Positions 12,241 to 24,138 are shown, numbered from the stretch's first letter. The stretch: DNA of 52,849 nt from Paracamarosporium sp. OC-R06-R3 (GCA_019828545.1 JACVRA010000574.1:1-52849); one strand, 5' to 3'. Notes: generated by a model not told the origin, from the sequence alone. Program-made: numbers and translations.

Positions 12241-12879
12241 AGCCTGCAATATCTTCATAGAGTGTGGATGCTTACCTGCGGCCTGTGCAATGGATTCTTT
12301 CCGTAATGGCTAGGGGTTAGCACATCGGCGTCTTGTTATTATTAGTCCTTTCGAAGCCGACCAGCTGCTGCCGAAGATTTCGCTGTTAAAGACGGTGACT
12401 TTTACACCTCTATGCACCCCGATCAAATTGGATCTACGATCCGCTAGATTACCTTGAACCCCACTGTGCCGGTCAGAGACTCTCAAATCATGCAATTAAG
12501 TCTTTTTGCGGCCAATTGTACTTCAAGTCACACGGAATTATGCCGGAGTGCAAGCTGATAGATTCATTCTGCCACATGCTGGAGATTGGATATTGAAGTG
12601 TAGTCCTGTGAGGTTTTTACATGAGTTCATCACGATCCGACGGGAGGTTGAAGTCACGGAGAAGACGCAATTGGGTAAAGTCTTATGCGGAGGACTGTTA
12701 GAAGAGGGTGATTTTGAATAAATTAGCAGCAACGTGGCAATGATCTGTACGATTTAGCCACATGGACTTCAAACACGGTCACACAAAGAAAAGGCGAGAA
12801 CGTCATAAGGCGTGAGCGGTATGTGAAGCGGAAGTAGGCCAGTGATTTGTGAGATGCTCATAGGAGAAAGAGACTCGGC

Positions 12880-13016
12880 TTCCTATCGGTGAGCGTTAAT
12901 GGCGTTCACTACAGGGGACACGTAGTATATACTACTTCCTGTAATTAAGGCTGACATTGCTGGGAAATTCACTCGAATTGTGATGCGGTCACCGACGATA
13001 TCACTTCGCTAGGAGA
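12880..13016 (+). repeat. Dispersed repeat, copy 1
   Basis: About 137 bases match 20444-20587 in the same orientation. Shared blocks include tctatcggtgagcgtt-like, ctacttcctgtaattaagg and gaattgtgatgcgg. Differences are scattered and many are transitions. No coding capacity. Confidence 0.75.
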
Positions 13017-14221
13017 TTAATTTGGCGTATAGATTAGAATAACATGCGTGTTATTAGCCCCAGGGGTCCATCGTTCAACCTATATCAACATCAGTAAGGG
13101 CGGTCTTCGCTTAAGCTTCTTTTCCGGCCGCCTTCTATGGTCATGAAACAAATCAAGGATCTTGAAAATGTAGATTGAGCGCTGTTGTAGACATCCTTCG
13201 TCAATCTGCAACCGCCTATCAAATGAAGGGTTCGTCGGAGCCCGGACATCCATACGACACCAAGTCACTGCAACGATGCTCATCTTGAGGGCTGTAAACC
13301 GCATCCCACACAATGCGTTATCCAACTGGAAATCTGGCTCACTAACTCCACTGTGGACTGCTCCTATTCCTTTGTTGTGCATCATGGTGCTGTCAGTAGG
13401 CCCGCATTCCGGTGTAACAATTGACCTATCAACACCCTGTATCCAGTCCCCATTGCAAGGCTTACACGAGGGACAATTAGGACCTGGTACCGCCTCATGT
13501 GACATCCGCTGCCCTTGCCAATGGCCTCATGATGACACATTGCAAAATACTATGTCGGAGAGGCTGATCCACCACGGGGGCTGTGGCAGAGTCCATCTGC
13601 CAATCCTGTCTCGCTATACCCTGTCATTGTCACAGAGAGCCTACGAGGGCGGGATGAACCAGACGTCCTGACGAAAGCCTGGCGCAGGGTCCAGACTATC
13701 CCGGTTGCATGACATGGCAGTGGCGTAGTGTTCATGCGGTGGACCTGAACGGGCGGAACAATATCATTCGACTCGCGGATAATTTCAGAATGAGTAGGCT
13801 TAGGCAACAGCTGGAACAAGCATATTACTCCTTGACCCTAATTTCGGCGATGTAGGATGTCATGTACATTATGTCCGATGTCAGGGGTACCAAGGATCCT
13901 GTTTCAACAGCTGCGGTTCTGAAGGCGAGCCAGTAAAATGGAGGGGTGGATGGGGCGTAGAAGCATGGAGAAAGGGAAGGAGTTGAGAGTCTGGGTATAA
14001 GAAAGATGCTACCTCCCATGGAAACACTCACCAACATCATTCACCTCTTGACCCATCAATCGCCCAAACTCTGCAACATTGATGACCAAGTCTTCACAAA
14101 GCCCTTACCGATCCTCCCTCTGCGCGAGACAAGCCCTCCACCTTGAGATCGAGCGTATACTAGACGATGTGGAAGTCATCGATCTCAAATTGCCAGCTCT
14201 TTAGGTTCTCAAGGTAAACAT

Positions 14222-14880
14222 ATGGCGACATCAGATGAACGCAGAGGACCTTTCTCACATGCCAACATAGACATGCCGATTGATCTCTGCGGCGAATCGG
14301 AACGGGGGATGGATTCAACGGACGGACGCGATCTCGTCATACACAGCATCTCAGACTACAACCTTGGAACGCAGCCGAATCCTGATCATGATTTCCCTAT
14401 ACAGACAGATGCTACCGACATCTTCTTTTGCTAGATCTGGGGTCTCACTTCATGATACTCCAACCAAGGTGCCTCCTGCGTCTTCTCCTATCACACCGAG
14501 ATCTAGATACAAGAGCAATACCGCAACTAAGAGATCCGATCGTCCTGCAGGTATCAACAGGCAGAGGAGTGGTGGTGTACAAAGGAGAGGGTTTATGAAT
14601 TTAGGTAGACAGCAGACCGGTCGTCGCACTTCTTTGCATGTTCTGACTGTCCCCAGGATCCTTTAGGACGTTCGTGAGGTTGGAGATGATGTGTAGTCTT
14701 TTTTGTCTCCTGAGACTGGTTTCTCGCTCACTACTACCCATAGCTTGCATTCAATGTCTTGCAGGCACTTAAGTGAGCAGCTATGGGAGAACCGAGTGGC
14801 TTCTGAACGGGCAGTGAGTTGGTTTGAGGAACGACGAGATGGTGGACTGCAAGCATATGCAGATAGATTCTGTGGTCCCT
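14222..14880 (+). pseudogene. Possible degraded gene of unknown function
   Basis: A frame from 14222 (residues including FSHANIDMPIDLCGESE) ends at 14434, and a second frame overlapping it from 14280 continues as a Ser/Arg-rich, basic segment to 14666. After stops at 14664 and about 14693, LSPETGFSLTTTHSLHSM and LWENRVASERAVSWFEERR look coding. The changes of frame and the stops suggest a decayed gene. No family recognised. Confidence 0.3.
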
Positions 14881-15499
14881 AGTTATATAGATACCCCGAA
14901 ATTTGTTTAAGTTCTAACTCCAGGATTCTTACAATTCACCCCTTTCGGCATAGTCAGAAGTTTATAGTGATTCATGAGGCATAATTCACGGTTGGCCGAC
15001 AGAAGTATATGTCACGTGATTATACGTCTTGGTCGTGATGACGGAAAATCTCCTGTTTAGCCGTGCTACGAAGCAAAATTTGGTATCATATGATTCAGCT
15101 GTTTTCTATCAAGCGTTTTGAGTTGTTTCTCGAAATTGTTGTTTGCGGCTCGTGCTGAGCGGTTTTGTGATTGTAGTTGTTAGTGCTAGGTTGGTGATGG
15201 AAGCTCTGTGGGAGGTTATTTCAAGGGTGAGATGCGGCTAACAACTAAATATGTCCCGGAATTCTCATTAGATACTATCTTCAAACTACTCCAAGTAGAA
15301 TGGGTGCTCTGATAATTACTAACAATATGTGATGTCAGCTTATTACGGACGCCTTGAGCACGTGACATTTTGACTGGGCGCCGTCAAGACCATGGTAAAG
15401 AGTGGATTTGATGGAACTAAAATCTTTCTAGAATACGAGAGCTAGGTTTGGTCACCAAGCCGAAGGTACGACAGCCTCGCTGATCAAATATGGAGCTAC

Positions 15500-16671
15500 T
15501 CAATTGCGAGCCTCCTTGCGCAGAGCCATGTACTCTTTGGAATGCAGGATCACGGAAGCAGATGATCTCTTCTCTACATCCAGACTCAGCAGCAACCGCA
15601 ACATATTTTTCAACACCTTGGGAGCATCCATACTGCCCAATTGTTGCTCCAAGGTAGGCATGGGAACAAGGGGCTTGAGAGCGCGGGCCTCAGAGAATAA
15701 TTCTTGCAGAGACATACCCCTACGGGATTTCTCCCTAGCTGGATTTGGGGTCCAGTCCGGGTAGATCTGCATCAGTTGAGTGATTTCCACTGTGTCGAGG
15801 GTGTGTCGTCCTTCTGGAAATTGGTATTGGAAGGCTTCTAGATTGAACAGCCTCAGGAGCGTCATCCCAAGCGCCCATATATCAGAGCAATGATAATGAC
15901 CCTTTCCCTCCACAACTTCAGGAGCACACATCCCAAAGGAACCAAGCGCCCTTTCGTCAAAGCCGTTGTATGTTGCTAGGCTTTAATCAGTATCATGGTA
16001 GAAGATGGACATGCAGGGCATATTTACCACACCCGAAATCTCCAAGCATAACTTGAAACTTGCCCGCTTTCGGACTGTTGACGAAGATGTTGTCGGCTTT
16101 TATGTCTATAGTTTTTTAGCTATAGTTTTGTTGTCATAGGTCTCTCATCTCACCTGCGTGCAACCAATTGCCTAACTCTACTGTAGCAAGAGCATCCAAA
16201 ACCCCGGTTACAACTGCCTCAAAAAGTACGATATCCTTCTCGCGTGTTTTTGTGATGCTCTGGAGGGTGTCCTGCGCCCACTCGAAAGCCAGACAGCGGA
16301 TGCCCTTGCCGCTGTTCTCTGGCATGGCTTCGTCCTCAGATTTGATGACGTCGAGCAGACGCCTGATAGAGTGGCACTGAGAGAACTCAGGTTTCATGTA
16401 TTGCTCATACTCGGTCTTGAGCTGCTGCACTTGATTGGAAGGTGCTGTCTTGATCACAGCCCTGGTTAGAGATTCAGTTTCATAACACACTTGCAACACA
16501 AAGTATGATGGCATACCATTTTGGAGCGCTACCAGAAGTGTCGCCAATAACCTCTGCTTTGAAGCTCGAACTACTTCCCCAGTCATTGGGCAAACACTCA
16601 GTTAATTTGTACTCCCAGTACTTTCCGGGAAGCGTCTGTCCGAGGCGAAGTGCGAGAGCAGAAGAAGCCAT
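15500..16671 (-). CDS. Divergent protein kinase (338 aa, four exons)
   Basis: Exons 16671-16517, 16461-16154, 16105-16028 and 15975-15500 join in phase to a complete single-domain kinase. The beta-3 lysine is in KWAVIK (Lys56), the catalytic loop is HADIKADN (His153, Asp155, Lys157, Asn160), the metal-binding motif is LGDFGC (Asp177), and the activation segment ends CAPE (198-200). CSDIWALGMTLLRLF follows as subdomain IX. The HRD Arg is Ala, and I see no GxGxxG loop in the N-lobe, which instead has a GSSSS stretch. There are no extra domains and no membrane segment. It presumably phosphorylates Ser/Thr, but the substrate is unknown. The gene diverges from the one at 17116 over a 444-base promoter. 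Catalytic residues are intact, so activity is plausible. Confidence 0.85.
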
Positions 16672-17115
16672 GTTTCTGATGAAGGATGGATAATGGCCAA
16701 CAAGAGGCGAGGGGCGCATAGTAGTGCGTTTTTGGTGAGTAGCGTGGTTGATGGTGAAGAGAGGAAGGGGAAAAGAGAGGGACAGCTGCGAGCGAATAAA
16801 TATTCCCACCCCACGTATCACGTGATTGCATCGTCGGAGTGCCCGGACGTTGGCATACAAATCCGGAATGTTAAGCAGGATGATAAGACATCCCCTTTGG
16901 GAAAGTGAGGATACATGATATTTCATGCAGCAAGGATATGACAGGGGAGCGAGCAACCTTCCTCCCACACCGTATAAGCCTCTCCCAACCACTGTCCACC
17001 TACTGTCCATTTTCTCTAACCAACTGTCCACTTTCTCCCGCACACTCCCCACCTTCTATCATCATCTGATACTCTTTCACGGCCACCCAGCATCTTACCC
17101 CATCAACCTATCATC
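16672..17115. promoter_or_regulatory. Divergent promoter between the kinase and the 17116 gene
   Basis: The two start codons point away from each other. On the plus side gtataagc at about 16971 is TATA-like, followed by a long pyrimidine-rich leader with ctgtccac repeats up to the ATG at 17116. The minus side has no clear TATA element. Confidence 0.45.
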
Positions 17116-17676
17116 ATGAGATCTCGGAAACCCATGACTTTCGACGTGGCCATAGCCAAGTGTGAGCAATGGGTAAAGAAGGTGGAGGCCCAGCATGCCA
17201 TATCGCCCAGAGATGAGAAGCGGTTAACAGAGGCAGCCAAGATATTGGAGGTGCCTAAGTCGATCCCATCTCCGTATGGGTCCTACCTTCGTCAGGTCCA
17301 AAGCACTAGCGGCAGAGGGCTCGTACTGATCATCGCACTCGCACTGGGTAAGACCGGATTCCTAAATATGAGAAACGAGCACAAAAACCGGATTCCGAGC
17401 GAGATGAAGAAGCGAAACTATAGGTCAGGCGCCCTCACGATGCTCGTGGAGAAGTACTTCGCACAGCCTGCAGACGATCACCATGGCAAGGCAGAATCAG
17501 AATCAGAATCAGAGGCAGAATCAGAACCAGGATTAGGGTCACAATCACGAGATGTTCGAGCCACGTCACCGGAACTCATGCAGCAAGCAGGGTTTAACGG
17601 TTCACTGTTCAATACAAACCCAACAGAGCGACAAGCTGAAGGAAGATTCCCACAAGCAAGTATGCCAATCGCTTAG
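17116..17676 (+). CDS. Uncharacterised 186-aa protein with a Ser/Glu repeat
   Basis: A single open exon runs from an ATG with a C-rich leader to TAG at 17674. The N-terminal ~110 residues look folded (alternating charged and hydrophobic positions, a LVLIIALALGK segment near residues 68-80). Residues ~124-140 are a Ser/Glu-rich run encoded by tcagaa repeats, and the tail is polar and probably disordered. There is no signal peptide and no recognised domain. The strong leader and TATA-like element argue that it is a real gene. Confidence 0.5.
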   Translation: MRSRKPMTFDVAIAKCEQWVKKVEAQHAISPRDEKRLTEAAKILEVPKSIPSPYGSYLRQVQSTSGRGLVLIIALALGKTGFLNMRNEHKNRIPSEMKKRNYRSGALTMLVEKYFAQPADDHHGKAESESESEAESEPGLGSQSRDVRATSPELMQQAGFNGSLFNTNPTERQAEGRFPQASMPIA

Positions 17677-17921
17677 GGGGGGAGGCCGCCAATGGAAAAG
17701 AGCTAGAAGCTAATATAGAGACATCACCACAGGCTTTCAAACAGGGAACGTGTACAGGCTTACATCCCTGCACGCTCTTCGGATGGTAACAGAGATCCTG
17801 ACGCATGAAGAGGCGTGCCCAGGGCAAATAATACTAACGGAAACAAGTCGCACCGATTCTTTCGTGACTATCCCTGTTTCGGACTCGCTCTGTCTGTACC
17901 TGCGGCAAGCGGGCGAGCAGA

Positions 17922-18340
17922 TCATGTAACTTTGTTCTCCTCTGTCGGCACGAGATACCTTACGCGGACGTCGCCCATAGTGTAGTAATACCAAGCCTTT
18001 TCCCATCGCATGATAACCAGGTCGGTGAATGCCTTGTTGTCTCCTATCTTTGCTATTGACTCCACGCCTAGGCTGTTGGTGGCGGGTGCGCCGACATGGA
18101 TGGCGCCACCCCGACCGAAGATGTCAATAATGATAGCTACGGCATCCGGAGCTGTTGTGTCCTTGGTCGTGTCTTTTTTCTCCTGGACGACGATGTACTG
18201 ACTGGGAGCTATCTGCAGCAGATCAGCATTGTTGCAGGCAGGTGGTGTCCGGTATAGAGATCTACATGTGTCCTGCATAGCTCTGCAAGCTCGCTATGGG
18301 TGGACGGCTTCGGAGCACTTAGCCGGCGCTCGCTCGACAT
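17922..18340 (-). CDS. Small uncharacterised protein (121 aa, two exons)
   Basis: Exons 18340-18266 and 18212-17922 join in phase across a 53-nt intron with gtagat donor, TGCTGAT branch and ctgcag acceptor. The protein starts MSSERRLSAPK and contains IAPSQYIVVQEKKD, AIIIDIFGRGGAIHVGAP and MRWEKAWYYYTMGDVRVRYLVP, a soluble alpha/beta look with an aromatic C-terminal strand. No signal peptide. I do not recognise the family. Without the splice the frame breaks, so the intron model matters. Confidence 0.6.
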
Positions 18341-18996
18341 AGGAGGTCTGATCAAGTTGAGATGGGGTAAGGTGAAGGTAAGGTGAAGATGGAGACGGGA
18401 TGTAAGAAAAAACTGGGGCAGTGCGGGGCAGGTTTTCTCGTCACCTGACCTAAGGCACCGAAACAACGCCCAACCTCCAGCATTTAGTCGTAAAACATTT
18501 ATCGCTCCACCTACGAGCAGAAGGTCGATTTTGATAAGTTAGGCCTGTCATATTTGTACACCCCAATTTACTCGGCTCACACTCTGTCGGGCTACTATAG
18601 TGGTCATAGTGCCTTTAGAGTTGTCCGATGAGCTTCAATCTATATGTTGAAGGGGATATACGTCGCTGGCAGTAGGCGGGTTTACGTGAAAAGATACAGC
18701 TTGGTTTGGGGCCGGTGGAATATGTGTAATAGAATGGGGGTGTACGCAAAGTGATTGGGGGTGTCCAAATATTATACACCATTATATATATAGGGTACAA
18801 ACGAGTGTGGAGGTTTAACACAGTGATAAAAAAAATGGAAAAGCAACCAACAAAAGCGCGATAGAGCGCAGCACATCGAAAAAGAATGTCCATCTTGCAA
18901 ATCCAAAATCGCACCAACCAACCAACCATCACCAACATCGTCAATGCATCCTCCGTCAAAGCTCATCCGTCTACCTGAGGGCCCGCAAGAGAATGC
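18341..18996. other. Intergenic, no gene seen
   Basis: It contains an ACCA-type short repeat (caaccaaccaacc near 18914) and A-rich runs. No coding frame is supported. Confidence 0.4.
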
Positions 18997-19467
18997 TTAC
19001 TTGGCCATCTGTTGGAAAAGCGTTAGTAAACTCGCTTCTGCGCTCAAATCTTTCAGTGTCTTACTGTCTGAGCTCCCTTGTCCTTGGTAAGGTGAGCATT
19101 CTTGATCTTGGAACCCTTGTCATCTACAGCATCAATGTCCCAGTGAAGGTCCTTGTGGTCGCTTGCATGGTAAGCCGGGTTACTGCAGTGGCTTAGTAAG
19201 GGGTAGTTCAATCGAGATGGGGACAAGGGACACATACGTGATTTCCAAGTAGTGCGTCTTCTCTAAAATGGACTCGCTGAAGAGGTTCTTGTACGTCTCA
19301 AGCGCCTCCTTTGCCCTGGTCATCAGTTCATCTTGAGCAGTCCTCGTGATCGCGGGCATAGCCCCCTCAGGGCGGACGTAGCCACTGCCCGTCGGTTTGA
19401 TGTAGACATCCATGGAGGCTTTGCGGACCACGTTGGTCACAGTTCCGACGAAGTACTTGGAGGACAT
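18997..19467 (-). CDS. Small uncharacterised protein (119 aa) with a 12-nt last exon
   Basis: Exons 19467-19238, 19182-19065 and 19008-18997 join in phase. The second intron has a canonical TTACTAACG branch and ccaacag acceptor, leaving a terminal exon that encodes only Met-Ala-Lys and stop. The N-terminus MSSKYFVGTVTNVVRK is not a signal peptide; the rest is polar, ending DKGSKIKNAHLTKDKGAQT. Skipping the last intron would add about three residues before a TGA, so the tiny exon hardly alters the product. No family recognised. Confidence 0.6.
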
Positions 19468-20707
19468 TGTTGTTGATTGAGGAGAATGAAGATGAAGTCA
19501 AGTTGTTGAATTAGGCAAGTGATTGAGTGAAGATTTGTTGCTTGAGGTTGTTGATGCGGATAGTAGAGAGGTAGTGTTTATCTGGAGACATGATGAATGG
19601 TTTATATAACTCTCTCTCTCTAAGGTTTCTTCTGCGGTCTTTCAGGGACCGTATCGTACTAATGTTGGGGCGAGACGCTGTCGAGGTCCTGTTGAGATAC
19701 TGTCGAGATCTTGTCGAGATCCTGCCGATGTCAACTGATCACCGCGCCCAAACCCCGAGGGCCCACATAATGCACCTCCCCTTAATCCTTTGTTTTAGGC
19801 TGAGTATATCCAATCCACTCCTAGAAATGAACTCGTAAATTGGCACATCAGACCCGATGAAGAAGTAAGCCGTAGTTGGACAGGAAGTCAGCAGTAACTC
19901 GACAGGAAGATATTCAGACCAGCAGAGTCTAGACCACGGTGCTGGATCTGACCTACGCCGATACAGTTGTAGACGGATATAAGTAATAATTGACAGCATA
20001 ATGAAGTTGCCGTAATTTTGGGTTTTAAGGCGATGATCTAGGATGAACGTATGCATTATATTCATGTTTTGAACATGGCTCTAAGACCCCGTGGGGTATT
20101 GTTCTCATAACTTTTTTATGTCGGCATGCCAGAATAAAGGAATGAACCCGTAGCTGAGCAATGTAATTAAAAACCGTTGATAGTAGCTTTGGGTAAAACC
20201 AGAAATTGAAATTTGAATTTGGATTTTAACATCACGACTTTGATACAAGCTTTGGTTTTAAGTCTCAACCAGCCTTAAGGACACTCGTTAAGCGTTTCTG
20301 GTTACAAAGCATGGGAGGGTGGGCGGCCGATGGGAAGGACGTCAACGATGCGATTAGAAGCGTGGCATGTGACGATTGCGACATCTTTCTTGATGAACCT
20401 CAGCATTTATGGCTTCTAGAAGAAGATGGTTATCAGCGCTAGCTTTCTATCGGTGAGCGTTGTCAACGACATTCGTTACTGGGGGCTCGCAGTATAGGCT
20501 ACTTCCTGTAATTAAGGCCGAAATCGCTGTGAAATCCACTTGAATTGTGATGCGGACACCAATGATATCACTTTGCTAAAAGACTACATCAACATTGGCG
20601 AGAGCGGGTTTTTAAAGCTTTCGATTGATGACTATGGAAAGCGGGCGGGAAAGAAGCTTAAGCGAAAATACACGGCATCATCATCTAAAATGTATATTGA
20701 GCACTGT
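19468..20707. other. Intergenic with dispersed repeat copy 2
   Basis: A leader rich in ttgttgattga lies upstream of the 19467 start. The frames at 19590-19838 and 20540-20749 have no domain or splice support. Confidence 0.4.
20444..20587 (+). repeat. Dispersed repeat, copy 2
   Basis: This is the partner of 12880-13016 in the same orientation, with the same ctacttcctgtaattaagg core. Similarity stops abruptly on both sides, so the unit is about 140 bases, the size of a small non-autonomous element or a gene fragment. Confidence 0.75.
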
Positions 20708-21981
20708 CTAAGATATCTTTCGTCGCTTCTTTTGGGGCTTCGAGATTAGTTGAAGGTGAAGCGAATCGTACTCTGTGAAAGCTCTCTCAAGATCAGAACA
20801 GCTTCTTCTAATCGTGTCGCTGTCCGGGAATCTATTTGGAAGCGCAAGGATTCTGCGAAAATTCCTCTGCAATATCTCCAGCCGTTTGGGTGTGATTTGA
20901 TGAGAGGCCTTTTCCGTGTTGCGATGCAATTCCCATGAATGAGAGAAGTCAAGCAAGCATTTCATCTTGACTGTATTCATCTGACCAAAAGCCTCCAAAT
21001 TTCGAACAATTGACGTAATCATTGATCGTGTTTCTTTCACACGATCATTGATGTTGACAAACTGATTCTCGAGGCGTTGGCCTTTAGTCCGAGCCCCCCT
21101 TGTCGGAGCCGATTGTAGATTGACTTCCCGCGGTTCTGATCCAGTTTCGTTGTTAATATAAGATCCTCCCCGTTTTCTTCCCTGACCATGAAGCTTGTTT
21201 GAGATAGGTCCAGTATTTATGACAATATAACTCCTAGAATCCGGCGACGATAAATTGTCCAAAGATTGTGGAGAGTGATCACGGGTTTCTTCCGAGGTAC
21301 TCAGGGTATGCAAAGTCTCTGCTCCTTTATTCCTACCGCTACCGTCTTGTATCGTGGCTGTTGCTCCTTCGGTAGTTTCCCAGCATGCGGAGTTAGGAAT
21401 CTCTCGGCCTTGATCAGAATTCTCTACTTGCTCAACCATTTCAAGGCCAGATTCGGACCTGGCATCAACAACAAAATTGTCCGACGCGTCGATGGCAAGA
21501 GCAGCTGCGAGTGATATCTCGACGCAGCCATGTGCTGGGTCAGATGCCCAACTCCCAATGTCACTACAATCTGCGGCCTGATGCTTCTCAAGTGGCTCTA
21601 AGTTTCTTTCAGATAAGTCTTTCAGGTAGCCGGGGTCGTTGATAGGTTTTCCTGTCCCATCGGTAGTAACAAATCTTGTCGCCAGTGTCTGTATGTCCCA
21701 GTCTCCTTCCGCTTCGACATTGGATGTAACAGAAGACACGTGTGTGGTGCAACCGTCTCGCCCTACACTTTCTTGCAATAAATCTGTTTCGCAATCGGTG
21801 AACCCCTCCCACAGAGTTGATTCGTCAAAGGGGTCGTTGAATAAGGTCTTAGCAAAGTACTGTCAGTTACGCCAACCCGTCAATGGCTGCGGTGACTTAC
21901 CTCTATCCAAGAAGTGTGGTCAGCCAGCGTCTTTTGGTGATGTTCTTGATCCATCGAGCAATGAAGAGTGATTTCCGTCAT
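20708..21981 (-). CDS. Uncharacterised 406-aa protein, probably nuclear
   Basis: Exons 21981-21901 and 21847-20708 join in phase across a 53-nt intron with gtaagt donor. The N-terminal two thirds are acidic and Ser/Thr-rich with little predicted structure. From about residue 270 the chain becomes helical and charged (RLENQFVNINDRVKETRSMITSIVRNLEAF), and it ends PQKKRRKIS, which resembles a nuclear localisation signal. No enzyme motif is seen. Strand and spacing do not suggest co-regulation with neighbours. Confidence 0.55.
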
Positions 21982-23251
21982 CTTTGAAAGCGTCTTGTTT
22001 AGAAGACCACACACGTTCTCGTCTGCTACAGATATACTTCAGCGTTAAGCGCTCGTCTTATTACAACTCCACGCCTGAAACTTCTGCTGACGTTCCCTCC
22101 TTCCCTATTGAGGTGCGCTCTACATATAGATTGTCCGTAACTGCCGGCTACTGCAGCCAAGATTGCGTTAAGCAGGGCGTGGTTGCAGATGGCTCCTCAC
22201 AGATTCGAATGACTGGCCATAAGCTACCCAGGAGGACGCCTTCGAAATCAGGAGCTATGCAAGTCCCAGTGGATACCCGAAGTCTACGCCTCCCAGCGTC
22301 TCGCGGATCGGTTGCATTGGTGGATCAGCATGGTTGCCACACATATTAGTGAGACTTTCATGCGCCCGATCATCGGCTTGATTTGAGCGATTGGTCCCAA
22401 TCTCATGATTCCTTGCCCGGTGTTGCCAGGTGGGGCTGTGTGAGTGGAAAGAGCAGGCTTCTTTGATGAAAGCGCTTCTGGAGGCACAATGTTTCGCTGA
22501 CGGATCTCTAAAGCCTTGTCAGTAGTGCTGCTTCGCCTCCTGCAATAAGCAAGTTGCATCATGTCTCGGGCTGGGACTGCTTAATTTGGTGACTATCCGT
22601 TTGTCCTGGTCTAGGCATAATTTGATCGAGAAAGAGTAAGCCTGAAGTGGGCACTTATAAATTCATCCGCATGCCGGCCAGGAAGTGTTCATCAGACAAA
22701 TATAATCAGGCCCTCGAATTCTGGCATTATGAGCACGCTTTCCATCACCGGTCGGGCTGATGAGGCTGGGACGGTTAGTTTCCATATATCACCATTGGGC
22801 AGAAATACAGAACTTATCAAGGCTTAGGTTTTTGATCTCGATCCAACCAACATTGATCCCCAAGAGATTTCCACCGACCTGTTACAAGTGATCGTGATCT
22901 GGGTGGAGCCTCCTGAGTACGAGCTTCAACGCCGGCAAGAAGAGGACGGAACCCATAGGCATGATATGCAGTCCTTATCAGAAGTTGGTCATTCTACCAC
23001 GGCGTTTGCGGATGGCTTACGAGGTTATCTTCCTCACGTCCATGGGTGCTGGGAATTGATAAAGCTTGAGGTGGTGGCTAAGAGGTGATGATGTATGGGA
23101 GAACGAGGGAATGAACTCAGGATACCCCATCGACAGCGTGTGTCACGACGTTCACAAAATCTAATAATGTAAATTGCGAGTCTGAACTACATAAGCCTCC
23201 GATGAGTTTGCAGGAGCTTCTATACAAGACCACACAGATTAACCGTGCCAT
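21982..23251. other. Decayed stretch
   Basis: On the plus strand around 22080-22600, coding-like runs (SQRLADRLHWWISMVATHI, then PNLMIPCPVLPGGAV) share a frame broken by several TGA codons, suggesting a RIP-damaged relic of an unrecognised gene. 22888-23088 is open on plus but unsupported. Confidence 0.3.
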
Positions 23252-23632
23252 CTATTGCTGCCAGGACTCCGGAGTCTTATCCATGCAGCCATTTTTCACG
23301 CAGACGTCTTCCAGACGTCCGAGGTTGTCGTCAAGATCACAGGTTCTGGTCGCAAGCCCAATTTCATCCTTGACGATGGTGCACAAAGTCCACGGCAGTA
23401 GCTTACTGAAATCTAGTTGTGGTTGCTCGATGCAGGTTGCTATGATGCGTTTGTATTCGCGATTGTTAATGATCCCAGAGTCGAGCGGCTGTTTCGGTCA
23501 GATCTCGAGGTGAAAGGGCGAGAGATAGATGATTTCACATACGACGCAAGGCTCATTGCCCCATGACCCCCATTGGGGATAAGGAGAGGCCATGACGGTC
23601 ATACTAAATGCCAGCAGGCTGGGTAAAAGCAT
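23252..23632 (-). CDS. Small cysteine-rich secreted protein (108 aa), effector candidate
   Basis: Exons 23632-23543 and 23488-23252 join in phase across a 54-nt intron with gtatgt donor, CTGACC branch and aacag acceptor. Residues 1-16 (MLLPSLLAFSMTVMAS) form a signal peptide with likely cleavage before PYPQW. The mature part of about 92 residues has six cysteines (C29, C49, C66, C80, C93, C98), enough for three disulphides, and no recognisable enzyme motif. A TATA box lies about 70 bases upstream. Size, secretion, Cys content and isolation among mobile-element cargo are typical of fungal effectors, but no function can be assigned. The coding frame is split by the intron, so simple ORF calling misses it. 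Confidence 0.65.
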
Positions 23633-23700
23633 TGTGTTGAGGAGAAGATAGAGTGTTATTGTTTGGGTGTGTTAGAGCCAAGGCAACCTGATCACTGGCC

Positions 23701-23710
23701 ATTTATAGTT
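23701..23710 (-). promoter_or_regulatory. TATA box of the secreted-protein gene
   Basis: The minus strand reads aactataaat here, about 70 bases before the ATG at 23632, followed by a C-rich leader ending ctcaacaca-ATG, a normal strong fungal core promoter layout. Confidence 0.5.
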
Positions 23711-24138
23711 GAAATGGACTAGCATTGTTGAATCTGTGACATATCAAGAAATCAAAAGTCGATTTTGATGATTGGACCTCAAGCTAGCTAGGACTACCGA
23801 AGTTGATCTTGCTCTTGGATAGCCAAAAATCTGAACAGAAATGCTAGAGTACAGTAAGAAGATAGGCGAGGTTTAGAAAGAGAAAGGTGAATTGCGAAAA
23901 TTGGGATTCCTACTGTCGATCACAACGCAGAATGAGTATTGATTGTATCAGTATAGCCGATAGCTGTTCCCAGATACTATGCTCGTTGGAAATCGGCTCT
24001 CTTTAGGCAACACGACAACACGGTTGGATTTGCAGACGTCTGGAGCCAGATCATTAAATATATTGTGAAAAACCGATCAGTAGCAAAGAAAAAGTGATGG
24101 TCTTCGAACATTAGTGAAGCTGGAATCATCATTGTGAT

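Larger units (their letters stand above)
12241..15499. other. Gene-poor, decayed region
   Basis: Fragments of open frame occur on both strands (13276-13671 plus, 13080-13505 minus, 13550-14040 minus), but they overlap each other, lack domains and show no convincing splice joins. It contains one copy of a dispersed repeat (12880-13016) and a possible gene relic at 14222-14880. Confidence 0.4.

Noticed and set aside
18720..18800. Long minus frame with hydrophobic stretch (18615-18966)
   Set aside because: Overlaps another frame, A/T-driven hydrophobicity, no ATG context or splice support.
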